A stretch of 64,000 nt of DNA from Panicum virgatum. Its lineage: Eukaryota; Streptophyta; Magnoliopsida; Poales; Poaceae. Below, piece after piece: positions 37,123 through 49,195 of the stretch (positions within the stretch are counted from its first letter, which is position 1; the number at the start of each line of letters is the position of its first letter). Both the position numbers and the translations under genes were made by a program. Under the pieces are notes generated by a model. It saw only the letters and a list, made by a program, of their open reading frames with translations, ran no database searches and was not told where the DNA came from. The stretch is from positions 12,163,033 through 12,227,032 of the forward strand of contig NC_053153.1 of assembly GCF_016808335.1 (NCBI RefSeq), given 5' to 3'.

Positions 37123-39295
37123 CAAGCCATGTTTTTAGCTGAGATGGAGGATGGGAATCATGTGCAAATATGGCTTCTACTGGAAGAATGAGGAACCCTA
37201 CTCTTGGTAGGAGCCAGTTTGTTGCTCATTATTTGCTGAGAAATTCATCAACTGTAGAAACAGGTTAGTGACTACGAGAAATTTAAGCTGCATCCTCCAA
37301 GCTATTCTGTACTTAGCTGATTTATTTTTTATATGTCTCAACCACACAAAAAGTCGTATAGTTTTGCCAGAGATTTCTGATTTAATGTATCCATCTGTAT
37401 TTAATTTGCTGGTAACGGAAGTTAATGAATAGTGTACTTTGAATTTGACTGTGTGTTCTGTTCTGTCCAGGAGATTTAGCAGCTGGTGGCTGTAGAAATA
37501 TGTTTGATAAATTACTCTACATTGTTTTGTGGATGTCATGAAATATTCTCTTCCTAGTCTCCAATGTATTTCTTGGACGTCACTCTTTTTTTTTTTGCAC
37601 ATTGATGTGATTGCTTCTAAAATAAAACAAGCAGTCCTGAAAAAAATTATTTACTCAAGTATCCAAGTGCCATTCTTGAATGTGGTATGTATAAAAGAGG
37701 AGCAATGCCACTGTAGATGTGTTGGTATGCTGGAGATGCATGAATAGGAGAATGATTGAACTTAAGTTGGTAGATGCCAACCTCACATATGACATTTGTT
37801 CTCCTTACGGTTTTGCTTTTGTTTCTGCAAAAGCTTAGGTTTTAAAGTGTTAAAAGAAACTATATCTTCTTTCTCACAGTACATAAGTGCAAGTGAAATT
37901 TGATGATACCTCAAAGTTGGGAGTATGGTTCTATGATGCAATCGAGCTAGCATTTACTGAGGTTATTTGTGATGCCTAACCAAACTTTGTTGTTGTGTTT
38001 CTTGTAAGTAAGTCAAGTAACTAGAAATATTATGTTGAACCTGAAGCTCACCACAAGTCTAAGCAATTTAGATTCATATGCAAGTTATCTTGGTCTGAAC
38101 AAGTTGTTATTCTATTATTGGTTTTGCGAGACAGCCCTTGAATTTTCGGCCCGCTCAAGTTTGACAAAGTTATAAAATTCCTGCCTCAATTGAAGATATC
38201 TTTCTCATATTTACCTGGCATGTGGATTGTGGAATAGAAAAACTGCTAAACAGATCACATAATTTGTTATTGTGTAGGTTCTAATAGTTGGCAAAGCGGC
38301 CAGTGGAGTATACCTCTTTATTTGTGGGCCATGGTTAGCTACTCAGTTTTGTTTATGTTTATCATGTAGCATTGGATGATTGCGCTTGAATTTGTCAGCC
38401 TATTTCAAACTAGTAATTTTTTATCTCCATGCTCATTCACATTCATGATGATTGATTGATGATTAGTTGGCTGTGTTGTTGTAGATAGACTGATACCTTT
38501 TGGCGGTAAGTGAAACCCCCCAAAGAAAGATATAGATTAAAATTGTATCAGATGCAAATAGACAAATTATTTAGGTGCTTAGTTAAATCCTATACATGCA
38601 GATCAGACAAAGATAACAATCCGATCTATCTTGATGTATTAAAGCATAATGCTAGTAGTCTTGTGTTCCCTGTGGTACAAATATGGTGCCATGTTTATTT
38701 TATTATAGAAAACAAGATATTGGCAACATATGTACACAATGGTCATTGTATTGTAATTTGGTTACCTTTTGTGGATCTAATTTTGCGTGTGTTTTCTAAT
38801 CCAACTAATGTTCTCTTTTCATCTAAATTACAGTATTGATATGCGCTGATACCATTTTTCCTTTCTATTTACTTGCAAATTGCAACCACAGGCCCCTCTC
38901 AGAACATTTTTTTTTAGCAAAACTTGCTTTTGCATTTTCTCCAATGTTTTTGCTTCTGAGAGGGCCTGTAATCTGAATCCTGAAATGCAAGGGATCCCTC
39001 TAGGATCTCCTGGTTTCAGAGTATTCACCTTGAATCCTGAAATTTGCGAGCCAAATCAGTAGGGAAAAGCGTTTTATGAGGGATCCAGGTAGCTTTGCGT
39101 GTAAATAAGGTGCTAGAACGTAATGCCTTAAGGAGCCATTTGACTGTAGTTTAGCCTTCTGATTTACTGTTCCCTCATTCTGTGCTGAATCGATTCAATA
39201 TATTACGTATGGAAGTTGTAATTGAACTGTTATGGGCCTGATTGTTTGCTTCAGCGCTTGCAGTCACTGCTGCAGTAGCTCCCCCAGCCGTCACC
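37123..39295. other. Downstream of PORR gene; no further coding seen
   Basis: AT-rich sequence that may include PORR 3' UTR introns. Apart from a small MITE (38889-38968) and a repeat shared with 34841-34905 (39049-39112), I see nothing supportable. Confidence 0.5.
38889..38968. mobile_element. Short MITE, 80 bp
   Basis: The ends are inverted: CAGGCCCCTCTCAGAA at the left and TTCTGAGAGGGCCTG at the right, with a one-base difference. No clear target duplication. The CAGG end is compatible with a hAT- or CACTA-type derivative; class uncertain. Confidence 0.6.
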
Positions 39296-39691
39296 ATGCA
39301 GAAAGAGGAGGGTAAGAATAAGATGGTGGACCTCTATGTCCCCCCGTGGTAAGTCTTACCCCAACTTTTTCGTTTGCTTCTGCATTTATTGGTATTTATG
39401 CTGTTGTGGTTGCTGAGCTGTGTTTTCTTTTTGTTCCTGTAGCTCTGCCACGAACAGAATCATCACTGCCAGGGACCATGCATGCGTCCGTGCAGATCAA
39501 CATCGGGCACTTGGATGAGAATGGTCTGTTCGATGGCCGCTTCACCACGTTTGGCCTCTCTCGGTTTGCCCGTGCTCAGGTAATTATCCTTGTTGCAGAT
39601 TGCAGTATGATTAGCCTGCCCAATTCAACTAAAAGATGGTAGTTTTGCATATGCAACATTTAATCGTAAGTGTGCATAGGTTACTAGTTTT

Positions 39692-39991
39692 GCATTGTGG
39701 GTGCCTGCCCACTAGATTTCCTTACAGTGGATTTGCATAATTGCATGCCAATATTATTGATGTGCACCCGCCTACCTGATTTCTTTGCAGTGTGTTTGCT
39801 TGCCAATATACCATGAGTCGATATAAATAAATTGTTCGACATCTGTTTCACTTTATTTATATCGACTCATGGTATATTGGCAAGCAAACACACTGCAAAG
39901 AAATCAGGTAGGCGGGTGCACATCAATAATATTGGCATGCAATTATGCAAATCCACTGTAAGGAAATCTAGTGGGCAGGCACCCACAATGC
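39692..39991. repeat. Perfect 140-bp inverted repeat with 20-bp loop in eS21 intron 2
   Basis: Arms 39692-39831 and 39852-39991 are exact reverse complements; the loop is 39832-39851. The right arm is followed by CCAAAAAAAAA and then a second copy of the loop-containing sequence (39830-39854 repeated at 40001-40025). A transcript would form a 140-bp hairpin. Confidence 0.97.
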
Positions 39992-40025
39992 CAAAAAAAA
40001 AATTGTTCGACATCTGTTTCACTTT

Positions 40026-40340
40026 GCCAAAGGATGCTAGCCCAGTTGGTTAGTCACTCCGGCGGCACCCCTCAGGTCCTGAGTTCGACTCCCCGTGGGA
40101 GCGAATTTCAGGCTGAGGGTAAAAAAATCCCCTCGCTGGCCCCGTGTGCCAAAGCACTGGTTGTGAGACGACCCAGGTCGGCCTGAGGACCCTTACATGG
40201 CCCAGGCAGGTAGTTCCCAGGGGTTACGTCTCCCAGTGTCAGGGCGGGGCCAGGGTTCGGGGATTTTCTCGGTCGGGGAAGCCGAGGCTTCTTCTTAAGC
40301 TAATACCAGTGGGGCGGTCTTTCCCCACCCGGCCGAGTTT
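40026..40340 (+). mobile_element. tRNA-derived SINE with 17-bp target duplication
   Basis: About 315 bp. A box TAGCCCAGTTGG (40038-40049) and B box region GAGTTCGACTCC (40081-40092) have pol III spacing. A GC-rich body follows, with a tail ending CCGAGTTT. It is flanked by GACATCTGTTTCACTTT at 40009-40025 and 40341-40357. It resembles the Au-type SINEs of grasses. Confidence 0.88.
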
Positions 40341-40859
40341 GACATCTGTTTCACTTTCTATGCTTCATCTAGTTCTTGATTGATTTTGTTGTGCCCCGTA
40401 GTACTGAGTAAAGCCTTGCTGTGCTAAGAATATGCAAATTTCCTTTGTAGTTGCATTTGAAATGAGAAATTGTATTTGCAGTTAGATGGGCTTTTGGAAT
40501 TATGTACTTTTTCTGTTGTCACTTGTCAAGGTGCCCTCATTTGGTTGATTACAATTAGCTCACATCAATTTAGACTTGCTTTTTTTTGTTTATCTACCAA
40601 TAAGCATGCTAGCTGCTGGAGTTCAGGCTGATGTTGTAATGGACCAAACTTTTTTGCTCTGTGACTACATCCTATCCTCTGTGAAATGTAGAAGTATGCC
40701 ATCCTAGTTGCTAGTCTATATCGCTGGTTCCGATTTCTCGTTTTGGTTGACAGGGTGATGCTGACAGGCTGTGGGCTGTGGCAGAAGAGGAAGGCCGAGA
40801 TCAAGCAGTAGTGGGTCTTGGTCGCTTCTAGTTTCACCTACAATTGACTCTTATGGTAT

Positions 40860-42690
40860 GTCGACCCTGCCTTGGCGATGTTTTGATTTCTGTGTCGTGG
40901 ACCGTTTGGTACCGAAGTAGCATGGATCAAGCTTGTTAAGATGATCCAAGGATTATATAAAAAAAATGCCAGTTCTCTGCTATTGCACGTGTGCTTTGCG
41001 GCTGTTGCTTTACTATTTGCTTTAGGAAAGCCACCAATCGCTTGGTGGATGAATTGTGTTTGTACCATGAGGTTTGCCAACAAGCTACAGGGCAACCATC
41101 CCGTGGCCCCCCGCTGGGCACGTGCTTGCTGCAGCTGAGGATTTGAGGTACTCGGTTCTCGCGAGAAAAATGTGAATGCTTGGTTATCTGATGGATCCTG
41201 GAGTGAGTACACTAGTTTTGGTGGTTAACTTAAGTACTTAACTGCGTCAGCAATTATAATAGCGTCTCTGTACCAAACCAGATTAACAGTCACATGGATT
41301 CGTCTTTTTCTTGCTCCCCAAACCTAATCCATAGCATAATTTGCCTATAACTTTCTGTTCATCTGTCGATCGAGAGCAGTCCTATTGCTGCTTCGGATTT
41401 TTATATCATGGGCTGCTAACTGCGTCAGCAATGAGATTAGCATTCGACGACCAAGAGGACTAACATTTCTGGAGATGGCCAGAACACGTCTTGGCATTGA
41501 CTTTAACTCGGAACCGATCGAACGCAGGAGTTTTTGCTACCATCGTATTCTGTTGACGCGTTCTTCTGACTTCTCACCAACTGTTGAGATAAACATCGTT
41601 CGCATGAGTTTCAGAGATTAGTTAGATGCTTTATTATCGGCGGCTGCCCGGCTTGCCTGCACTTTCTAGTTGTTTGCAGGCATGATCACGATCAGGGCTA
41701 ATAATTCGTTGTCAGCGGACTCAGCACCGATGCTTTGGTAGGAAGCAAGGGACGAAGGCTCTGTTTAGATCTAAAAATACAAAATATAAAATTTTTGTAA
41801 ATCGCTTGCATCGTATAATAAATGTAGTCGAAAAATAAATCACATTACACAAATGGACTGTAAATCGCGAGACGAATCTAATGAGCCTAATTAGGATATG
41901 ATTAGACACTAAATTACTACAGTAATACTACAGTAAATATGTTCTGCTGATGAATTAATTAGGCTTATTAGATTCGTCTCGTGGTTTATAGACGAGATCT
42001 GTAATTAGTTTTGTAATTAGTCTACATTTAATATTTCAAATGTTGAAGATTTCCTTCTAAAAATATAAAAATGCAAAATGCAAAGTGATGCCGAAGGTAT
42101 GGAAAAGGGCAAACGTGTGGCGACTCGGCGTACCGGCTCGCATGATTGTCTTCCACCGACACTGAGAAGGTTCAAATACACTTGCCTGTAACTCATCAGG
42201 CATCAGCTCAACTCTATGGCAACCACTTGTTCGAATTACGATCTCTTACGAATTAAGGGTGCAAACTGATCGCGTGTGAGAAGGATTCAGTGTGCAAACT
42301 GGTCGTGTGTGAGAAGAAATCTCTGCCTGTGCGTACTTCAATTCTATACTTGCCACTTGTCAGAATTGGCAACCTGTCAGTCAGTGTCTCAGTGAGGATG
42401 CAAGGACAGGATCAGCGATCAAGGTCGGCTACCTGATCGCTGTCGCCTACATACCTTGGATTTATTCGGGACGAATCTTGGTGGCCGAAATCAACCGAAC
42501 CGGGTCCATCGACCGATGAGAACAGTTTTCTTTTTTCATTTTGTGATAAAGGTCAAGAACGGATTAGGAGGGCAGGGATCCCTCCAGCTGAAACAATAGC
42601 GACGTGGGGTGATGTCTCGCTACTTCCAGAAGGCGACCTCGTGCCAAACGTTAAGCTGGTCGACGTCGTTCAGTCACGATGGAGCCCTCT
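40860..42690. other. Intergenic
   Basis: eS21 downstream sequence and a MITE (41758-42090). No coding potential is supported in the rest. Confidence 0.5.
41758..42090. mobile_element. MITE of the GAGACGAATCTAATGAG family, copy 2
   Basis: It starts GGCTCTGTTTAGATCTAAAA. It carries GCGAGACGAATCTAATGAGC and its inverted partner TTATTAGATTCGTCTCG, the ACTACAGTAA block and a TAATTAGTCTACATTTAATA block. It is similar to 20330-20640 and 63490-63832. Confidence 0.7.
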
Positions 42691-42700
42691 GATTTTGTTT

Positions 42701-43223
42701 GGAAAAAGTCTATATCACCCTCTTAATTTTTTGGGTGGACTAAGTAACACCCAACTTATAAAACTTATAAAACGGTCTATATCACCCTCTGAACTTTATA
42801 AAATCGGCCATATTATCCCCTAAAATAATTTTGAAAAATCATAGTAAATCACAGAAAAATCATAAAATAAAAAATCTAATTGTGTTGGGCTCCAAATGAG
42901 TAGAGCTACATAGTGAATATATAATATAATATGCTTCAGTACATTTTTTTACAGCTATGAAGAAAAGTATAGATCTAAAACTGCAGCAAAAAAATATTAA
43001 ATCATATCATATTATATGTTCACAGTGTAGATCTACTCATTTAGAGCCCAACACAATTGAATTTTCTATTTTATGATTTTTATGTGATTTATTATGATTT
43101 AAAACTGCTTTAGGGGGTAATTTGACCGGTTTTGAAAAGTTCAGAGAGTGATATAGACCGTTTTATAAGTTGGGGGTTATGTAGTCCACCCCATAGTTGA
43201 GGGGGTGATATAGACTTTTTTTC
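42701..43223. mobile_element. Foldback MITE, likely Mutator-derived
   Basis: A 523-bp element. Most of each half pairs with the other (starting GGAAAAAGTCTATATCACCC at the left; inverted GAAAAAAAGTCTATATCACC at the right). The direct repeat GATTTTGTTT flanks it (42691-42700 and 43224-43233), fitting a 9-10-bp duplication. It contains no coding. Confidence 0.85.
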
Positions 43224-43893
43224 GATTTTGTTTCACCGGTGAGTCTCCGAATCTGAATGATCAAGTCAAAGTAGGTGATAATCAACCACTGTATATGTAG
43301 AGAGAAACTAGGTGAATTCTCGTGCTTCAATCTAACGGGTCCTCCATGCAAATTGGGTTGAGTTGGCTGCTTGGGCTTGGCCATCATTTTAATTTGCCAA
43401 TTTTCTGATACTTCAAGCAAATTCTCCATGTAAAATGGGTTGAACTCAGCCACCATGAATGCCACCAAAATAGCATACATGATGTGTGATTTCTTTTGCG
43501 GACAACTTTCAAGCTCAATCACGTCCATTTAGTCTGTTGAAACATGAACATCAATCTAATGAAAAAATAAAAAAATATGCTAAGACGGTCTATCTTCATG
43601 ATTTTGCATGATAGTCATGAGGTGTTTGTGGGAACATATGTTCTAAGAGGGTCGTATCTACTCCCAACCACTTTCTCTCCTTGATAAAGAGTGGTGTACG
43701 TGTACCAGTCCCACTTGCTTGTCTCTCAAGTCTCAAAAAAAAAAAGGAAAAAGAAAAGAAAGAAAATCCCTAATCCAAAAGCCAAAAACCCAGTTTAAAG
43801 GCTACTCGGTCTTCCACAATCCACATCCCCAAAACGCGAAACGCCAGCGAGCACCCACCCGACCCCCAAAAAATCCCAAACCCCCCAACGGCC

Positions 43894-46800
43894 ATGTCTC
43901 CGCTGCCCGGCCTGCTCCCCATCGTGCTCCTCGCCGCTGCCGCCACCGCGGCCGCCGCCCAGGCGGGCGGCGTGTCGCTGAACGGGGCGGCGAACGACCT
44001 GCTCCCCAAGTACGGCCTGCCCAAGGGGCTCATCCCGGACTCCGTCGCCTCCTACACCTTCGACGAGGCCGCGGGCGCCTTCGAGATCCACCTCGCCAGC
44101 ACCTGCTACGTCCACTTCGGCTCCCACCTCGTCTACTACGAGAGGACCATCACGGGGAAGCTCTCCAAGGGCGCCATCTCCGACCTCTCGGGCGTCCAGG
44201 CCAAGAAGCTCTTCCTCTGGGTCTACGTCACGGGGATGGTCGCGCACCCCGACAAGGGCACCATCGAGTTCCAGGCCGGCTTCGTCTCCGAGTCGCTGTC
44301 CGCGTCCATGTTCGACGAGGTGCCCACCTGCGGGGCCAGCGTCGGCGCGCAGCTGCGCGGCGCGGCGGGGGTGATCGGGGAGCTCGGCCTGCTCCCCGTT
44401 GCGCAGGTACGCCTTCTTACTCTTCTGCCTCGTGAGTTGCCCAGAGCGGAATTAGTTCGGACTTCGGAGATGGATGCGAACTGGATCTCGTGACGCAGTG
44501 CCGCACTTTTGTTTGCTTCAAATCTATTAGCTGAATTTTGATCTCCGCATGTTAATTAGTTTTTCATCTCAATTAGATGGAGAGATTGATTCGAGAGGTG
44601 CGTTGTATTCGGGATGCACGATCTGACTTAACGAGCCAATTTGACCTTTGTACCGGCTTAGTTTTAGCTCTACCAACAGTTGTTGACTTGTTTTGATGGA
44701 TTGGTTTTAGTGTTGCATGCTCACGAGTCATCAACTGGCTCAGTAATGCATTATTTTTTTCTATGAGGTGGCTACTTTTTGTTATGGCCTGGCTGTGTGG
44801 TTGAGTTTGTCACATGAGATGCATCCCAGTTCAAGGGACCTGGCTGAGAGTGTAAGAAAACGAGACCAACCTAGGGGTAACTAGGTGACTTTATGTTAAG
44901 AAGAAATAGGAACCCAATTCACCTCAACAAGGAATTGAAGTTGGGTTATCTGGCTGTATGCCAGACCCTTATCCAACTGAGTTAGGCTTAGTTGCTCCTG
45001 CATGAGAGTTTAGCCCAGATAGAACTTCTTATCAGTTGGTTATGAAATTTTGAAGACACACTAGAGGTTATTTGGGTACATAAGAGTTTATTTTCTTTTT
45101 CATTTTAGGCATCCTCTGCTTTGTCACCTATCCGGCAAACCAAAAAACTTTACTATTTTCTTTTGTGTGAGTTACATCACTTGATCAAATATGAAAATCG
45201 ATCCTGCTGGCATTTTCTAATCCCTTATCCACTAAGTTTGATCAAACCATCAAACACTCCATTCCGGCAATCAATCACCATTAGGCAACTTCAACAGAGA
45301 TGCGAACATGGGGATCATTTGCAATAGTTACAAGGATGATGCATGAGTACCCCTAATGCTTCGAATAAGAAAAATGAGTGTTATTATGAATATATTTTGG
45401 GGCAATACTGCACACAGCTGAACACAGCACTGCCTATTTGTATTATTCACTCTCTTTCTTACCTAGTTAACATGACCTTTTCTGGGGCCAAGATATCAAG
45501 AGAGCAAATTATGAAGATATTAGTTGCAGGGGTATCCTTTCAAGTGCTTTACAAGTTCATACTTGTTGAAACTCTGTTTTTGGATGAATTCGGATAGTGA
45601 TACTTATTGAAAAATGATTTGAATAATTATCTGTCCACATTTGACTGTGAATTGACAATAATAAAATTTGCTACTTGAAAGCTATTACAGTCCAGGGAAT
45701 TAAAACTTATTTAATGTGTTGTACTGTTGTCATTAGTTTCTTTCATTTGAAGCTTTCACCGATTTGCCAGCAGTGCACTTCAGCATTTGCTTCTCATTGT
45801 TAGCATTAACCTGAAACAGCTCAAGTATTGACTTTTGTAGATTCATGGAACTACAACCATATTTTTGTCTTTCCAATTTGTTAAGTACATATCGGAAATA
45901 TGATACCTTAGCTTCACAACGAATATGGTGACTGCATCAGGGTTGGTCACGGCCTCATGGGTACTTTATAATAAGGCGAATAGGATACCCTCACCAGTTT
46001 TCTTGTTAACTGTACTGCCAAATGGCGACAAGCTGTGACATGGCCATCTTAAATCACAACCTTCTAGCCTAAAGCTAGAATTTTATGGTTAAATTAACTC
46101 CGGGCCATAGCATCCACTAGTTGGTTGGTTCTCAAGGTTGAATTTGCCCTTCTAGCATCTGTGACAAAGCGCCATTTTTTTGACATATCAACTCACTTAT
46201 ATTAAAATGATGATCCAGTGACAGCATCATGGATCACTAGACCGTTTACAGAGCACCATGCTAAATACTCATTGACAGAAAGGATACCTTCAATTGGTGA
46301 TGAGATGTAAGGATTCTAGCTCCATCTGTGATAGAAATCCCAAGTTAGGAACTAATGGTGTGGGTTAATGTTCTGCTCTGAATATCATAAGTTATCGATT
46401 TCCCACTGATGTCTGCAAATATGGGCTGGGAGGTTTAGTTTGGAATATTAATTCTTTTGAACTGAAGTAGGATAAATTCTGAGAGAAAAGTTGCACCTTC
46501 ACTACCTTGTGCTTTAGTGAAACTGGTGCTTATAGAAATTTGAAGACTGTTTAATAGTTCATGTAATAATGTCCACTGTCACTTTGTTTCTTATGTCATG
46601 TGTCTTAATTTAAGCAAGAAAGTTAATTGTGCCACACAATGCAAGTTGTTGGAATAAATAGGAACATGATTTTTGTCCCATGCAATAGATGTGACTGCTT
46701 GGAATAGCCGATTACTCAAACCATAAATGATAATAATAAATAATTGTAGTTTTCTTGTAAGGAACTATGATTTAGAGTAGTTTTTCATTTTATTTGGATT

Positions 46801-47685
46801 GTATTTGTAGCAATAAGGGCACTGATTAGTAACTAGAGCATTTTAACAATCCCTTCAGCTTTTGATTCTGTTATTATAAGGTGTAGCTATGAAGTCTTTT
46901 ATTACCCTGGTTTGGATCCTTACAGAAATCAGCTACCGTGGACAATGACTTTATGTGATAGCTTTAGCACAGAACATGGAATCTTGGGATGCAACTATCT
47001 ACGAAATACTGAAATATATATATTTTTTCAGATCTGCACTAACAAGTTAGAAAGAGACGATTCTAATAGCACCAGTCTGGAACATCAAATAAATAAGAAC
47101 CGCTGGAGTAACCGGTTTCTAATACATAGTATCATATCTTGGGCTGTATTTACCTGTGAAATACAAATATATGTATACGCTTCGCAGATTTCTAACGTAA
47201 ATAACTTAGCAACATGCATTCCCCCAAAACCGAGTTCCCTATTGCCATGCCTCTGATGTTGTTAGCGGTTCTGGTTCTACTTGGGAGGCTGGTACAGTAG
47301 TTCATTGAGAGAAACTAGAGGACAACTTCTATCAGCATGGATATTTGGTTTTGTTTCCTTTTTGTGGGGTCATGGTATTGCCGTATTGGTAAAATATTAT
47401 TTGCCACTGATATGATTGTGCAATGGTTCTTAAAACAAAGACTATGCTGATGCATCGTCTTGAGATGCTATATATTTTTGTTGGGACTGTTGCCTCTGCT
47501 TTGCGGCTTGTTTTACCATGAACACTCATGATGTCAGCCAAGTAGGCATCGGCATGAAAGTCTTGTCTTGTTGGTACAATAGTTGTGTCTGCGTGGTTAT
47601 TTGTGGTAGTTACTTCCTGAGCAATTTCAACCTCAGTCCTAATAAATTTGATGGTGTGTATCTTATTTTCTCCTTCCAGGCCTGA
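43894..47685 (+). CDS. DUF538 family protein with signal peptide, two exons
   Basis: Exon 1 is 43894-44406 (171 residues), phase 0, with donor GTACGC. A hydrophobic signal peptide (LLPIVLLAAAATAAAA) is followed by the DUF538 domain: LLPKYGLPKGLIPDSVASYT, then a beta-rich stretch with CYVHFG...YYERTITGKL, and LFLWVYVTGMVAHP. I infer exon 2 at 47680, where TTCCAG is followed by GCC TGA. That gives one more codon and a 172-residue protein, with a 3.3-kb intron. If unspliced, the frame would end at 44493 with an unrelated tail. DUF538 proteins are plant-specific, often stress-responsive, and have no settled biochemical role. Confidence 0.78.
44407..47679. other. Long intron of the DUF538 gene (inferred)
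   Basis: AT-rich, with no open frame of recognisable family. A weak tRNA-like A box on the minus strand near 44975 (TAACTCAGTTGG) could mark an old SINE, but no B box was found. Confidence 0.45.
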
Positions 47686-47689
47686 ATCT

Positions 47690-48782
47690 CGAGTTGAGAA
47701 TCCGCTTCCAGCAAACACCAGGACCTTCCAGTTCGCTGTCGCCCGAGCCTGAGTGCAGCTGTGTTCTGCTCTGCCTGTACCCGTACCTGGTTGTTGCTCC
47801 CATCTCCAACGGACATGGATCCTCTGTAGAAATGTATATCCATATGCTGTATGTAGGATGTAGGTGAAGTCCTCAATCTCCCGTACTCTCTCGGATTTCA
47901 TGTCATCATGTGTGGAACCATGAGCTGCCCCAGAAGTGAAGCGCGCGGCACTGCGCGCCTAGACGATGCGGCTTTTTAATTGATGCGTGGTTCTGCTAAG
48001 TTTGACGTCTTTCTCGGATGTCTCTGTTGCTGCTGGTATTTTTCACCGTGTGTGAATAAACTCGCTATGAAAAGTTTGGTCTGGCGGGGGATTTGATTTT
48101 GTTATGTTTGCTGACTGGTGTGATCACCAGATGTTTTACACACTTCTACTCCATCCGAATCTCGCTCTCCCTCTCCATTTTTTAAGGAAAGAAGACTAGG
48201 TGATCTTGACATACTGGTTTGGCAGCCCAGCCCAGAGATGGTCAAATGGCCCATGGCCCTAGCCTGAACGGCCCATGGTCAAAACAAAATTCCCAGTAAA
48301 CCTCGTGCGAGAGCGGTGCTACCGTGGACTCCGTGGTCCGTGGCCGACGACGAAAGAGCAACCGTCGCCGGAGGAGAAATGCAGGCATACGGCGTCCCGC
48401 CCTCGGAGCCACTATGGCGGGGGTCCGGATCAGGACGCTCCGGCTGCGGCTTGGGGCCGTGGACACCTGATGATCCCTCGGCCGTCGCGAGCCCCGTGAC
48501 TAATTATATCTCGGAGCTCGCAGCGTCGCCGTCGCCGCGCAGGGGCTTTTACGTGCCGACGAGGCGACGGCGAGCCCCACGACGACAAGAGCAGCTCAGT
48601 GCCCAACTCGCCTTCGTCGGAAGGCGTGGTTGGCCGGCGGCTCATTTCCTGTGGGTTCGGTGACGCGGCGGCGCCCGACGTCGCGCCGGCTCATTTCTGC
48701 AAAGCAAGCTTAAGCTAGACAACAGAAATACCAACTCCGCGCGGGGAGATCGAGCCAATGCACGTGGCGTGCAGTTAGGCAG
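47690..48782. other. 3' UTR of DUF538 gene and GC-rich intergenic
   Basis: AT-rich to 48060. A GC-rich stretch at 48240-48700 has overlapping open frames on both strands without a known domain, which I attribute to base composition. Confidence 0.45.
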
Positions 48783-49195
48783 AGTTATAGATGGCCAACC
48801 GGGCCGCCCGGGCACGGCACAGCCCGAGCACGGCCGGCACAAGCACGGCACGCCGGGGCACGGCGACACCGCCATGCCGTGCCGCGTAGTGCCGCCGTGC
48901 CGGCACCCCAGCCCAGCCACGGCCCGATGAGGCCGTCGGCGTGCCGTGCCGTGCCCCGGAGCACGACAGCACGCCATGCCGGGGGTGGCGGCAGCCTGCG
49001 CGGGGGCGACGCCGGTGGCCGGGGAGGCGGGGACAGGAGGCGACGGTGGCTGCCGGAGGCGACGGCTGTGGCCGGGGAGGCGGGACGACCGGCGGCGGCC
49101 AGGGGCGACGGCGGCGGGCGGGGGTGACTGCGGCGGACGCGGAGCGAGAGAAGCGGCTCGGCGGCGGTGCGGCGCGGCGCGGCGGTGGCGGTGCG
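48783..49195 (+). mobile_element. Possible hAT-type end, truncated at the organelle junction
   Basis: TATAGATGGCCAACCGGGCC followed by repeated GCACGGC words resembles the subterminal repeats of grass hAT elements (GATGGCAAACGGGCC...GGCACGGC). The GC-rich stretch stops abruptly at 49195, where plastid ndhD sequence begins. No transposase is seen. Confidence 0.45.

Larger units (their letters stand above)
39296..40811 (+). pseudogene. RPS21: 40S ribosomal protein eS21 gene copy, intron-containing and frameshifted
   Basis: Exons: 39296-39348 (MQKEEGKNKMVDLYVPP), 39443-39579 (CSATNRIITARDH, then SVQINIGHLDENGLFDGRF, ending LSRFARAQ) and 40754-40811 (GDADRLW, then QKRKAEIKQ). The GT-AG sites fit a plant eS21 gene. 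The protein belongs to the small ribosomal subunit. Exon 2 has an extra CATG (39479-39486 region, CATGCATG), which shifts the frame to an early stop. Exon 3 has an extra 7 bp (CTGTGGGCTGTGG near 40778-40790) and lacks the codons for S-A-L/M-D. Because introns remain, this is a duplicated rather than a retroposed copy. Assembly or sequencing error is an alternative. Confidence 0.85.

Noticed and set aside
44970..44990. Minus-strand tRNA-like A box in the DUF538 intron
   Set aside because: No matching B box or target duplication was found, so a SINE call is not supported.
48316..48663. 115-residue plus-strand ORF
   Set aside because: GC-rich, competing frames on both strands, no recognisable domain or splice context.
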